Source of the DNA: Cycas panzhihuaensis
Taxonomy: Eukaryota; Cycadophyta
Reading direction: 5' to 3'
Length of the DNA stretch: 64,000 bases
NCBI GenBank assembly: GCA_023213395.1
Contig: CM041465.1
Location: 95,301,741 to 95,365,740, forward strand
This document shows positions 48,383-58,953 of this stretch, piece by piece (within the stretch, counting starts at the first letter, position 1; every line of letters begins with the position of its first letter). The position numbers and the translations under genes were made by a program. The notes beneath the pieces are model-generated. The model searched no databases, had not been told where the DNA came from, and saw only the letters and a list, made by a program, of their open reading frames with translations.

Positions 48383-48891
48383 GTATCATTACTCCTCTCT
48401 CTTGCCTGTTGTTTCCTTTGCATATTCTACTATGCTCCTCTATAGATGTGCGTGTCACTCTATTTCTAACCTCACACCTCTCTATCACTTCTACTTACAG
48501 TGGATATGTGTGCTCCTATTAGACATATAGCCATACATGGAAGGAAATGCATGCATCTTATAACAAAACATTTACAACATACAAAACAAAGCATACATGC
48601 TATCTACCACATGATATACATACCATCTCATGTCAAAATGGGGTTCTAATTACCCCGTGTATATATACATCAAAAATCATATGTTACATCATACATATGG
48701 GAAGCTAGTGTCCTTGCAGGGGGGTACAATCATATGAGTCTATATATGACCCCCTGGAGGCCCGTGCTTTCCCCTATCAAAATCATATACAGATCTCCTA
48801 CACTACTACTGCCCCGCTCCTGGGTACCATCTCCTGGCCTGTGTGATCCCTCTCCTAGGGACCACATCCCTCTGAAGCACCTCTTGGGCCT
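48383..48891. other. Spacer in F between tandem repeat and antisense gene
   Basis: No gene seen. It is AT-rich around 48530-48700 and would lie 3' of the antisense gene. Confidence 0.4.
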
Positions 48892-50736
48892 CTACGAGCT
48901 ACTTGCCTTGCTCCCCTCATAGCGTGGCCGCCTCAGGGTCATCGTTGTCGTACGAGTGTATGTCCTGCTCCTGCTCGACCTTGATGTCATCTGGTCCACT
49001 AGTTGGTTGTATCAGGCCTGGATACGATCCCTCTCTCCCTATAGTCCCTCCTCCATACTCTAGAACCTCTCCTCTATCGCTCTGAGGCGCTCCTCCAACA
49101 CTGTTATCTGGACCATGCTCCTGGCATCTCTGCCTGCTCCTCCCAGTGCCTTTAGAGCCTAGACCCGTCGACGTAGCTCGTCTCACTCGCTCTGCGCCTC
49201 ATCGAGATCTCGCTACATTTGTCCCCTGAAGGCAATGTACTCTTAGGACTCTACAGCCCAGATGTCTCTCACCCTCGCTAGCGGGGTGAATGCCTCCATG
49301 TGGGCACCTGTCGATCTAGGCACATCCTCTGCCTGGATGGGTGGCTACCCCTCTGCATACACCTGAGGGAACATCTCCCTCACCATGGCCTCTACTAGTC
49401 TCCAGACCTCTGTTATACCTACCAATGCAACATGCCGTGTGTCAATGAATATCCCACTACATACCATGATAAAATGAAATCAAATATCTACCTAGATATC
49501 AAATGACTAAGGAAATGGTTAGACCTCACCTGCCATGGCCACCGGCTCCTCTGCTCGCGTGACATCCTCTCCTCCTAGGTCTCCACTAGCTGTGGGTACC
49601 TCATCCTTAGGTACCTCCTCTACTTGGGCCTCTCTCCTCGCAGGGACTAGCTCAACTCTCGTCTCTCCGAATCTCCTCATGATCTCAGAGCACATGGGCC
49701 CTAGTCCACCGCCTGCTCTCCCCAACTGCCCCTGATGGGCCTGCCTCTCCTCCAGTAGTCCCGGATGGTCCCGCTGCTCCTCTTATCGACCCTGATGGAC
49801 CTGCCTCTCCTGTAGGTCATGATGGACCGGCCCCATCTCCTCCATCGGTGTCATCATCATCGTCGTCATCATCTATGGGTGCTCCTGCTCTGCCCGCCTC
49901 ATCATCGCTATCCCACCTCACCGATCTGTATGGATCTGCCATATAGTCTGTCATGGTGAGGAGGTCCAGCAATGTTGCCTCTACCGATCGTCAGACGTGG
50001 GCCTGGTCCTTCATCCCCTTGAGTCAAGTATACCATCTGTGGACCATCGAAGCCCACTCTACTATGGGGTGTGGTCCCCCCGCTGGTGCCACTGTCACGA
50101 AGTGATTACAAAACTAGCACTGTAGCAATGTGTTGTATGACAATCCTCCTCTACCTGTCGGCCTGATAGCATCAAGTTGTGCGATGAGGTTCATCGCTAT
50201 CAGGGTGGCTTAGTCCATCCTCTCGCCAGCTTCGCAGTGGCGCACTGCATTCATCCATCCTCCAGGTATCTCTCTATAGTTCTGTTTCTGGGAAATCTAG
50301 AATAGAATGCATAATGTGATCAGCTTCCTCACCTGAGGAATCCTCAACATCAGCATAGTCTGGAGAGGAATCCCTCTCCACTCCCACTTGTCGACCCTGG
50401 TGAAGAACGTGGCCGCCTCTCTATGTGCTACCTCAGTGCTAGGTAGTGCTCCCAATGTCACCAGCCTCCCAGTCACCGGTACCCCCAGAATTCGCTGGAT
50501 GTCTCCTGGTGAACTGTCACATCACCCACCTGAGGTAAGTGGAATAAGTGCCTCCTCCAGTCCCAGTGTGACACTATGTCTACTAGAAGCCTCTGATCTA
50601 ACGTAAACTGAGGTGTCTTCAGGGCCATGTATAGGCCACACCTCTGCAAGGTCGCCTTGTCCTCCTGGGACATCATCTCTACGTAGCTCAGCATAGCCAT
50701 GCCGATGTTTTTGCAGTTATCCACCATGATAACTTC

Positions 50737-51221
50737 CTGCTAGCACCAAAAAATAATCAAAGTCAGCCTCCTAACAATCATCTATGCTCCTAGTTGTCTC
50801 TCAGCTTTCCCTACCTGAGATTTGGGGCCTTATGGCCCCTCATCTTCTTTTTTCTGATTTTTTGCCTTCGTACTGCGCTAAACTTAGCGGTACTGCTAAG
50901 TTTAGCACGGGTCCTACGGCGATCTGTGGGCCCTACAGCCATGATCACGGCACTGCGATCTTGGTCGTGGTATGAATGGCAACCCCCTTAAAAGGGGGGG
51001 TTTCTGCCCTGAAAATTAAAAAAAAAATCTTGTGGTGGACCCTGTGGGGCCCATCGGGACCAGGGCTCCCTAATGCCCAAGTCCCCACCTCTTTCTAGGT
51101 CTAATTCAGACTCTGAGAGGTCTCCAATTGCCCATAAGGGGCATAAAAATTACATAAAAACTACAAAAAAGTAATGAATTTCAAACTTTAAAATGGGGAA
51201 GGTTTTGTGAGATCCACTCAC
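50737..51221 (-). other. Predicted intron of the antisense PMD gene
   Basis: It is bounded by CCA/GTGAGT and TTTTTTGGTGCTAGCAG/G on the minus strand, with a T-rich tract before the acceptor. It is 485 bp long. It contains a perfect 12-bp inverted repeat and a block also found in the LTRs. Not proven by transcripts. Confidence 0.5.
50877..50906. repeat. Perfect 12-bp inverted repeat
   Basis: GCTAAACTTAGC (50877-50888), loop GGTACT, GCTAAGTTTAGC (50895-50906). The sequence TAAACTTAGCGGTAC also opens the LTR inverted repeat at 42023. Confidence 0.9.
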
Positions 51222-51393
51222 TGGATCTGGCCTGGCCATCGCCATCTCGTCTCAACGATCTCGATGTGCTCTGATCTGATGGTCAGATCATCCCCCGCGT
51301 GCCTCCAAAGTTGGGCGGCACTCTGCTTCGTAAGGAGATAGCTCTGGTTTCTCACGAGAGCCTGTGAAAATGAATCCATTTTCCATTTGATTT

Positions 51394-51404
51394 CCTTATA
51401 TAGG
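51394..51404 (-). promoter_or_regulatory. TATA box of the antisense PMD gene
   Basis: The minus strand reads CCTATATAAGG in GC-rich surroundings. A start site about 30 bases downstream (near 51370) would give a 5' untranslated stretch before the ATG at 51245. A second upstream ATG at 51379 would lie before that start site. Confidence 0.55.
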
Positions 51405-51929
51405 CGGGGGCCCCGACAGACACTTCTTCCGTTTTTGACCTCGTGACAACCGTTAGGACTGTCCCAGTTCCCTGATCACCTTTGCCTTCTGGCCCTATCA
51501 CCCTTTGTTCTCTATTGATGCCCTTTTTGCCTTTTCTTGCAAGGGCATTTATGGCACCCCATTATTGCACCTTTTTTAGGGCCCTTCTACCTCATTTTAC
51601 ATGCCACTCGTGTGCATGCCTGATTTTATACTTGTTTGGCTCATTTCACTACCCTGGACTCATTTTCATAGCTCTTTTTTGCTCTTAGGGTCCCCAAAGG
51701 GAATGCTCCCTCGTCCGGGGGCATGTTTTGCTTCCCAAAGTAACCTTTGGTGCTCCAGGGTGTCTTACTCCACCCACTCTCAGACGGTGGTCAGACTGGT
51801 TGCTCCCGTCCTTGGGTAGCCTCATTGCTAGGTCCTCCTACCCTTCATGGCCACTTATTGCTTGTTTTCTTCGAGTATTCCCTTTCATTTCATCACTGTT
51901 TATTTGCTACCAGGGTTCAGTATTCAAAT
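51405..51929. other. Region between PMD promoter and RNase H
   Basis: Several overlapping plus-strand open stretches (51482-51819) carry no recognised domain. This may be a shared, divergent control region for the antisense gene and the RNase H. Confidence 0.4.
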
Positions 51930-52345
51930 ATGTCCCTCTACATATTTACCGATGGTGCAAGCCGCGGTAACCCCAGACCTTCCATCACTATATGGATTCT
52001 TTGCAGCCCCTCCGGACATAATTTCCTACGTTCTGGGATCTTCCTTCTCGAGGCAACTAATAACGAAGCCAAGTACATGGCCATTATTGAAGCTCTTACC
52101 GATGCTCTCTATTTCTGTCACGGACCCATCATGTTGCTTTACGATTCTCAGGTTGTGGTGTCCCATCTCACCCAGGTTTACCAGGTGTGATGCCCTCACC
52201 TGAGAATCCTCGCTTCAGCCGCCAGGTCTCTCTTGGCTCACTTTTCATCAATAGATATTTAGCACATCCCTCGGGACCTCAATGTTAAGGCTGATAGCCT
52301 CGTCCGTCTCATCCTTGAGTGTCACCTCCCTCTTCTTAGCGATTG
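51930..52345 (+). pseudogene. Lone type I RNase H of element F
   Basis: Start placed at the ATG at 51930. The sequence reads MSLYIFTDGASRGNP, TNNEAKYMAIIEAL, LLYDSQVVVSHL and HIPRDLNVKADSL. The acidic active-site residues are visible: Asp in TDG (51951), Glu in NNEA, Asp in YDSQ, Asp in KAD. The RNase H cuts RNA in RNA-DNA hybrids. The TDGA and NNEA form is that of plant/archaeal-type RNase H found as a second copy in some Tat elements, rather than the RT-tethered gypsy type. A TGA at 52188 stands where Arg is expected, and another stop follows; otherwise the domain is complete. It is the last gene before the 3' LTR. Confidence 0.75.
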
Positions 52346-52708
52346 CCTTTGAGGCTTGCCTGGCCAGCCCGTGCCTGAGTCTCTAGTCGCTTTTGGTTCG
52401 ATGTGCTTGTTCAGTTTGTTGGATGCCCTCCTATCACTCGTTGTACTTCGACAATGGGGGCATCCCCCTTTATTGGCTCTATACACCTGCAAGTCAATGT
52501 TTAGACGACGCGTAGGTAGCCCCTATGTTGCCTCATCTCTGTCTCCCTTGTCTACGTGTTCCGCCGTAACACTCGCTGACACCCTTGGTCCATATGCTGT
52601 TCATGATTATTTTTACATATATATATGCATGTACTACTAATGTTTTTGGTTGTTAGCATTTGCCATCAAGTCACGCTTCCGAGCGGTGAGGGTCTCACGC
52701 TAGGGGCG
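52346..52708 (+). other. 3' untranslated part of F with purine tract
   Basis: No gene recognised. The segment just before the LTR, GTGAGGGTCTCACGCTAGGGGCG, is purine-rich in parts (AGGGGCG directly at the border) and is the probable plus-strand primer. Confidence 0.5.
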
Positions 52709-54690
52709 TGTTTCCCGCCACGGAATGGACTCGAGACGCATCGACTTAAGTAAGCTCAGGTATACATTCTCACTTCTCCTTGCTCTTGTTTGGATGAGAT
52801 TGTTTTGCATAGACTACTTGACATATGCTTGCCCGCCTACATTGCTTCCTTGCTTGGTCATATTGCATGTGCTTACAGCACACTTTCAGCCTATGATGAC
52901 TCACAATAGGGGCATTCCTCAGCGAATGCTACACCCCCTATGGTGCACAAGCCACCCACTTCATCCCCATGACCCCTCGGGATACTTTAGCTAGTCATGT
53001 TTACCCCTGTTATGACATTTTGCTCGTGTTACAGTCTCCTCCAAGTCTGATTAACTCCTTGGTTGAGACCCATTTTGCCGTTTTGGCTACTTGCCCATCA
53101 CCTAGGTATTCCCCCAGTTGTTTCGGCATTAATTTACTCTCAATATTAACTCCAAAGCCTTATTCCTGCTTATTTTTATTTATTTTTTGTTTCCATCCTA
53201 GCATCGCTATAAACTTAGCGGTACTGTGATCTTTGTTGCAGTACCATGAAGTTTACTGCGGGGTGACTGTTTGAAATTTTTTTTAAAAAAATCACGTGAT
53301 AGTTTCCACTTTTTTCACGGAACTACTGCATGGCACCTACTCATTTGCATCGCCCTAACATCCCCAACATTCACCTGTAGTGAATAGAGGATAAAACAAG
53401 ATTTCCTCTTCATTCTCAGGGATCTTTTACTTATTTTTATAGAAATTACACACAATCCTCCACAGAAATTTACTGCAAAGAGAGACACACAACTGTTGGC
53501 TCAATTCCAAGGACCATTGCTGCCCCTATTGCTCACCAACAGCAAGCTTTACATTTACTTGTAGGATTTCAAGGATTCAAGGAGAATCATCATCAAAATC
53601 TCCCAAAAGACAAGCTTCAAAGACTCTAAAACTCACAGGATCATTCTCCCATTTCTCTCTTCTCCAAACTCGCTATCATAATCCACTGAATGTTGGTTCT
53701 TTCCTACTATTTTTCTAGCAAAGTTCATGTTTGAAATCTTCACAACAAGGTACCTCTCACATTTACTTTGTAATTCATGTTATTTCTTTATGCTTTTGTG
53801 GATAAACTCTTAGTCTATGTGCCTTCTTATTGTTGTACCTATTTAGCATCATTTTCTTATCTTTTGGCACAATATTACTTTCCCAAATAATCCCTGCAAA
53901 CCTACTCTTAGGTGGATGTTGTAGGGAGGTAACACAAAGAGAATTTGAGGGAGGAAGGTGGGGTCCGTCCCCCTTGCTGTCCTTCTCCCCAAGGGTTCTG
54001 TCCCTTATTCTCTTTCCCCTTATCTTTGGTGCCTTCCTAGAAGTTAGGTTAGGGGGTTTGGGAACCCATTTTCAGAGCTAAACCAGCGTTGGCAGCCCAT
54101 TGCCACGTTGGTTCTAAATTTTTGTTCGTTGGTTTTGGGCATCGCATAAGCCCCAAAACTGCTTCTTGCCAGTTAACGGTTTGCTACCCACCCAATCAGA
54201 TGATTTGTTATCCATAGTATCTCGTTCCTTGGGTGTTTGCATACCTTTTAGGTACCCTCTTCTTTCTCATTATTCGCTGCCCCGTGTCCTTGTGCAAGTC
54301 TGTTTCCCTTCCCGAGACTAAGTGGAGATTTCTTGTGGGTGAGTTATCCATTTCGAGGCTATACTCTTCTTTTTTTGGGTGTTATTTGTGGTAAATATTT
54401 GTGGGAGTTTTTATTAAATGTTGTTTCATTAAATGATAATATATATATATATATATATATGCTTAGCTTAGTTTGATTTGGTTTCATTTGAGTTTAGTAC
54501 ATATACTCGATCTATTTTGTGGCCCCTCTTCCGAGAGGGAGATACTCATCTAGTTGACTTGCAGGATCTCGCATTGGTGGAGTCAGGTGTGGAACAAAGC
54601 CCATTGTAGGTTAGTTCCACATTTAGTACTTTTTATTATTTTCCATTGTTTGCTTTTCTGTTTTACTTTTGCATGCATAAGGGGAGGTAA
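52709..54690 (+). repeat. 3' LTR of element F, interrupted by G
   Basis: It starts TGTTTCCCGCC and follows the 5' LTR to its position 1976 (GGGAGGTAA), where G begins. About 616 bases should follow beyond G, outside the window. The 5' and 3' LTRs differ by many transitions, so F is old. Confidence 0.85.
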
Positions 54691-55740
54691 TGATCCAGGA
54701 GGATCTACCATATGTTTACATGATTCAGAAAATTCTAAGCATTGGTATAACTGAAAGAGATATGGCCAAATGGTATCAAAATTATATGAAATTTTGTGTA
54801 AAGGGAGAAGACACATCCCACTAGATGTGTACAAAAGGTGGGGTTCAGAAAATATCATTTGATTAGAGTTCAAGCCTTGTTTTTTCATAAAATTAATCCC
54901 ACTAGCGTAGAAAAATAGAAAATATATATTATAATTATATGAATAGAAATATAGCCAAATGACATACAAATGAGCTAACATTTTGAGGAAGTGGAGGAGA
55001 CATGTGTTCCTATATGTGTACCAAATTTAAGCTGAATTGGAGTCCGTTAAGGTCAGTTAGAAGCCACAACTTTTAAGAATTGCATGAAGGCCACTTGGAC
55101 AACAGAAAAACAACAAATATATATATTTATTAAATGAATAAAAATGTATCCAAATGACATCCAAATAAGATAAAAATTTGAGGACGTTGAGGGAAAATGC
55201 GTTCCTATACGTGTACCAAATTTGAGCTAAATTGGAGTATGTTAAGATTTGTTACAAGCTACAACGTTTTAAGAATTGCATGAAGGCCACTTGGACAACA
55301 TGCATTCTGGTGGTTAGTGGTTATACTTGCATGATTGCCACTTGTTAAACATGCAATTTTGGTTTCTTTCTATAAATTGAGACCTAATATAGGTTGGAGA
55401 GGTGGTTCTTGGAGACTTGACTTGGGAAGCATCCTTGGAGAAGCATTTGGAGGGTTTGAGTCCCCCTTATGGTATAATTGTAACATTTATTCCTTGTAAT
55501 TTTACCATTCTTTTGCTAGTTGATTTTTCCACCATTAAATGGAGATTTTTATGGTTTAATAAAAGTATTACTCCTCATACTTTTGGATCAATGTCAAGAA
55601 TAAATAATTTGGTGTAGAATTTTCCTTTCATGGGCTCATTGTTGTTTTGATGTTATTGAGCTTTCTACACTAACTCCCAGGATCTCAAGGAGGAAATGTT
55701 GATAATTGATTTCTTCACCAACTAAGCTCTTTTGGGATCA
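54691..55740 (+). repeat. LTR1 of gypsy G
   Basis: 1050 bp with inverted ends TGATCC and GGATCA. It contains an internal duplication with period about 196 (copies near 54910-55105 and 55106-55300), both ending GGCCACTTGGACAACA. Confidence 0.9.
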
Positions 55741-55745
55741 TATTT

Positions 55746-55758
55746 TGGTATCAGAGCC
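55746..55758 (+). promoter_or_regulatory. Primer binding site of G copy 1
   Basis: A perfect TGGTATCAGAGCC, complementary to initiator tRNA-Met, five bases inside LTR1. Confidence 0.9.
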
Positions 55759-55783
55759 TTTGATCTTTGTTGTAGGGACTTGA

Positions 55784-56709
55784 ATGGTACAAACAAGGAA
55801 AGGATACAAAGAGAAAGGTGAAGACTTTCTTGTGTTTCAATCACCAAGAAGACAAAGAAAGAATCCAAGCACCATGGCTGAAAAAGAAGATGGAGAAATT
55901 AGATTTGAAAAGCTTGAGAAGAACGTAGAAGCCTTGATGCAAATGATGACCCACCTTCTACCTCTAGTCAAAGGAAAAGGAAAAGAGAAGGAATTTGAAG
56001 GAGGATCCACATATGACCACAACCATGAAGAGGAAGAGGAGGAGACCTTAAAGCACTCTTTTGCAGAAAGCAAGGGTACTTCATCTCATCAACCCTTCAA
56101 GGTGGAGGCAAAGTTGGATATTCCAACTTATGATGGAGAGGTAAATGCTAAAAAGTTGGACCATTGGTTGGATCAACTTGAAACCTACTTCACAATCTAT
56201 GCTTATAGTAATACTTAAAAGCTTTCATTTGCTAGGCTCAAGTTGTGTAAACATGCATTGACATGGTGGAATGCATATTTAAAGACTCATGATGTATCTT
56301 CTTTTTTATGGAGGGATTTTAAGAAAATAATAAAAAAACAATTCTACCCCATAGGTCATGAGGAAGACCAATGGGTTACTTGGCAATATTTACGCCAAGG
56401 GAGAGGTGTAAGTGTCCAAGAGTATAGTTCTTTATTTTTTAGGCATGGCATGCTACTTGGTATTAATATGGATGAACATGTCACTCTTATGAAATTCATT
56501 GGAGGATTACATGAATACATAAGGAAGGAACTAAGGCTTTTTAAGGTTTAATCCATTGGAGAAGCAAGTAGGATGGCTATGGCAATAGAAAGTAAAAGCA
56601 AGAAATCTACATTCATGTCTAAAGATTCTACTTTTACTTCTAATAAGTATGAAAAGAATCCTAAATTGCACTCATCAAAAGGCAAGAAGGAAAGAAGAAA
56701 GAACTAATT
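55784..56709 (+). pseudogene. gag of G copy 1
   Basis: It starts MVQTRKGYKEKG at 55784, the first ATG after the primer site. A helical KLEKNVEALMQMMTHLLPLV segment and a Glu-rich run lead to the Retrotrans_gag capsid: KLDIPTYDGEVNAKKLDHWL, TYFTIY, TWWNAYLKTHDV, WRDFKKIIKKQFYPIG and YSSLFFRHGM (56100-56460). Stops occur at 56216 (Gln expected; copy 2 has Gln there) and 56549 (copy 2 again Gln). A small indel near 56680 shifts the zinc knuckle out of frame. Copy 2 keeps the knuckle open. Confidence 0.85.
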
Positions 56710-58953
56710 TTGTTAAAAGTTCTAACTATTGTGAGCATTGTGATATTAGTGGTCATATTACAAAGTGTTAGAAGTTGCATCGAACTAAAAGCGGAAGCAT
56801 ATCAAGGATATGGAATTAAGAAAGAAGGAAAAAGGAAAGCACTACTTTCTGAGGTGGAGATTCAAAGTGAAGGAGAAGAAGAGAAGGTTACTCTACTTAT
56901 AAATTATGAAGATGATGCTACAAGGGAGGAACTATTTCACTTGAAGCTTCAAGTAGGAAATAGTATGATTGGTGCCATTATAGATCCAGGGAGCCAAAAG
57001 AATTTGATCTCAGAAAGTTTGGTAAAGAGCATTGGGTTGGTAACTACTCCTCACTCTCACCCATATCCTCTTGGTTGGATCCATAAAGATGTGGAAATGC
57101 AAATATCAAAGCAATGTACACTTAAATTTTATTTTGTTGATGAAGTAATATGTGATGTGGTGCCACTGGATGTATGCCATGTTGTGCTTGGAAGTCCCTA
57201 CTTGTGGGATCGAGATGCACTCTTCTATCGAAGGGAGAGAAAGTATCGATTAATGAAGGATAACAAGGGCTTCATCATAAAGGCCACAAAGAAGCACTTG
57301 GATAAGATAGCATTAATTTCAGCTACTCAAGCAAAAAGGATGATCAATGCATGTGGTAAATTCGTCATCTTAATGGTAAGGAGAAAAGAAGAGCCAAGAG
57401 ATGAAGAAGATCCTTCTACTCACACTCTTCTTATATCACCTAAACAAATGCAACAAATTGAGGAGTTAAAGACAAGGTATGATATTCTATTTCAACATGT
57501 TGATGGGATTCCACCAAAGAGAAAGATAGAGCATGAAATCACTCTTGTAGGAGATGCACCATTACCTAATGTTGCTTTGTATAGGCACTCCATTGTAGAG
57601 AATAATGAGATAAAGAGGCAAGTTGAGGAGTTGCTTGATCAAGAGGTCATAAGACCTTCATGTTCACCTTGTGGGTCACCAATTGTCTTGGTGCCTAAGA
57701 AGGATGGAGGATGGAGAATGTGTATAGATTTTCATGCTTTGAATAAAATTACAATTAAAAATCGCTACCCTTTGCCTCGTATAGATGATTTGCTTGATCA
57801 AATTCAGCATGCTTGTTATTTCATTAAATTGGATTTAAAAAGCGGTTATCACCAAGTTAGGGTCAAGGAGGAGGACACATGGAAGACGGCCTTCAAAACA
57901 AAGCAAGGACTCCTTGAATGGATGGTTATTCCTTTCAGATTGTGTAATGCTCCTACAACATTCATGAGGCTAATGAATGAAATATTAAGGCCTTACTTGG
58001 ATAATTTTGTTGTTGTCTATCTTGATGACATTTTAATTTTCAGCAACACATGGGAGGAACATTTGCAGCACATAGAAGAAGTTTGAAAGACTATGGCTAA
58101 GCATGATTTGAAGCTTAATGTGAAGAAGTGTGAATTTGGCAAGGAGAACTTGATCTTCTTAGGCTTTGTGGTTAGAGGAGGAAAGTTGAGCATTGATCCA
58201 CTTAAGACTCAAGCCATCCTCAAAAGGCATAGGCCAACAAACATCACAGAGGTGAGAAGTTTTTTAGGATCTTGTCAATACTTGAGAAAGTTTATTCTTC
58301 ATTTCTCACAGGTTGCAGCACCTCTACATGGATTGACAAAATCTAGTAGAAAGTTTGCTTGGGGTTCCAAGGAGGAAGAAGCCTTTCTTCTTTTAAAGAA
58401 GAAAATTTGTGAAGCCCTGGTTTTGGCAATGCCAAATTTACAAAGGCCTTTTGAAGTAGAAGTTGATGCAAGTGGAAATACGATGGGAGCTGTCCTTATT
58501 CAAGATGGGAAGCCTATTGCTTACCATTCGGAAGTCTTCACCCCTCAAGTAAAGAACTACCCAACATATGATCGAGAAATGTTCGCACTTCATCAAGCAT
58601 GCAAGCATTGGAGGTCATACTTGCTCAGAAAAGAGGTTCTAGTTCGTACCGATCATAAGCCTCTTCAATTTTTACAAACTCAAAGTAAATTACAGCAAGC
58701 AAGACACATGAAGTGGATGAGTTATTTACAACAATTCAATATTATAATTAAGTACAAAAAGGGATCTAATAACAAAATTACTGATATGTTATCTAGACCA
58801 CCTTGTTCCACTTCTTCTTTTACTTTTGTTTGTAGTTCTCTTATGAGTTTGCAGGTGGAACCAATGCATCATGAAGAGTACAAAGACTTGTACCATGAAG
58901 ATGAAGCTTTGAAGGAAGAATTAGAGAACCTAGCTAAAGGAAGACCTTCCTAG
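56710..58953 (+). pseudogene. Protease, RT and RNase H of G copy 1
   Basis: The frame 56710-58086 continues after one stop as 58093-58953. The first 20 or so codons are an out-of-frame reading of the knuckle. Protease has AIIDPGSQKNLISESLV, with D-P-G at 56983-56991 for the usual D-S-G or D-T-G. RT has [20 protein letters not shown] (57676 onward), [24 protein letters not shown] and [12 protein letters not shown], with the intact catalytic box at 58018-58029. RNase H includes EVDASGNTMGAVLIQDGKPI, YDREMFALHQACKHWRSYL and RTDHKPLQF. RT and RNase H motifs look intact, so this is the best-preserved pol in the window. The stop near 58084 is Leu in copy 2. Confidence 0.9.

Larger units (their letters stand above)
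48892..51245 (-). pseudogene. Antisense plant-mobile-domain (PMD) gene in element F
   Basis: PMD proteins are plant proteins related to transposases; extra antisense PMD ORFs are known in Tat-lineage retrotransposons. Probable exon 1 is 51245-51222 (MAMARPDP), with a GTGAGT donor; the intron is 51221-50737; exon 2 starts at 50736 after a TGCTAGCAG acceptor, and both junctions keep phase 0. Exon 2 reads TLQRCGLYMALKTPQFTLDQ, then the diagnostic LVDIVSHWDWRRHLFHLPQ. After a one-base shift near 50520 it continues DIQRILGVPVTGRLVTLGAL. Later parts are an acidic run of Asp (about 49850-49875), GEAGPSG repeats (about 49735-49840) and a coiled-coil-like end (about 48990-49140). Stops at Gln or Arg positions and at least one frameshift inactivate this copy. 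Its terminal stop is at 48892-48894. Confidence 0.7.
41519..54690 (+). mobile_element. Non-autonomous Tat-lineage gypsy element F
   Basis: LTRs of 2592 bp (41519-44110) and at least 1982 bp (52709-54690, cut by G) enclose 8.6 kb. The internal order is primer site, gag, protease, a 176-bp tandem repeat, an antisense plant-mobile-domain gene, a lone RNase H and a purine tract. No RT, no RT-linked RNase H and no integrase are visible between protease and 3' LTR. The lineage is inferred from the VDNDSSIN-type protease, the gag wording, the antisense extra ORF and the extra RNase H, all known from Tat/Ogre-type elements. Base composition is visibly more GC-rich than the flanks. It is inserted in the 3' LTR of H. 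Confidence 0.8.

Noticed and set aside
54583-54981. 132-codon minus-strand frame across the F/G border
   Set aside because: It spans the junction of two unrelated elements, so it is an accidental frame.
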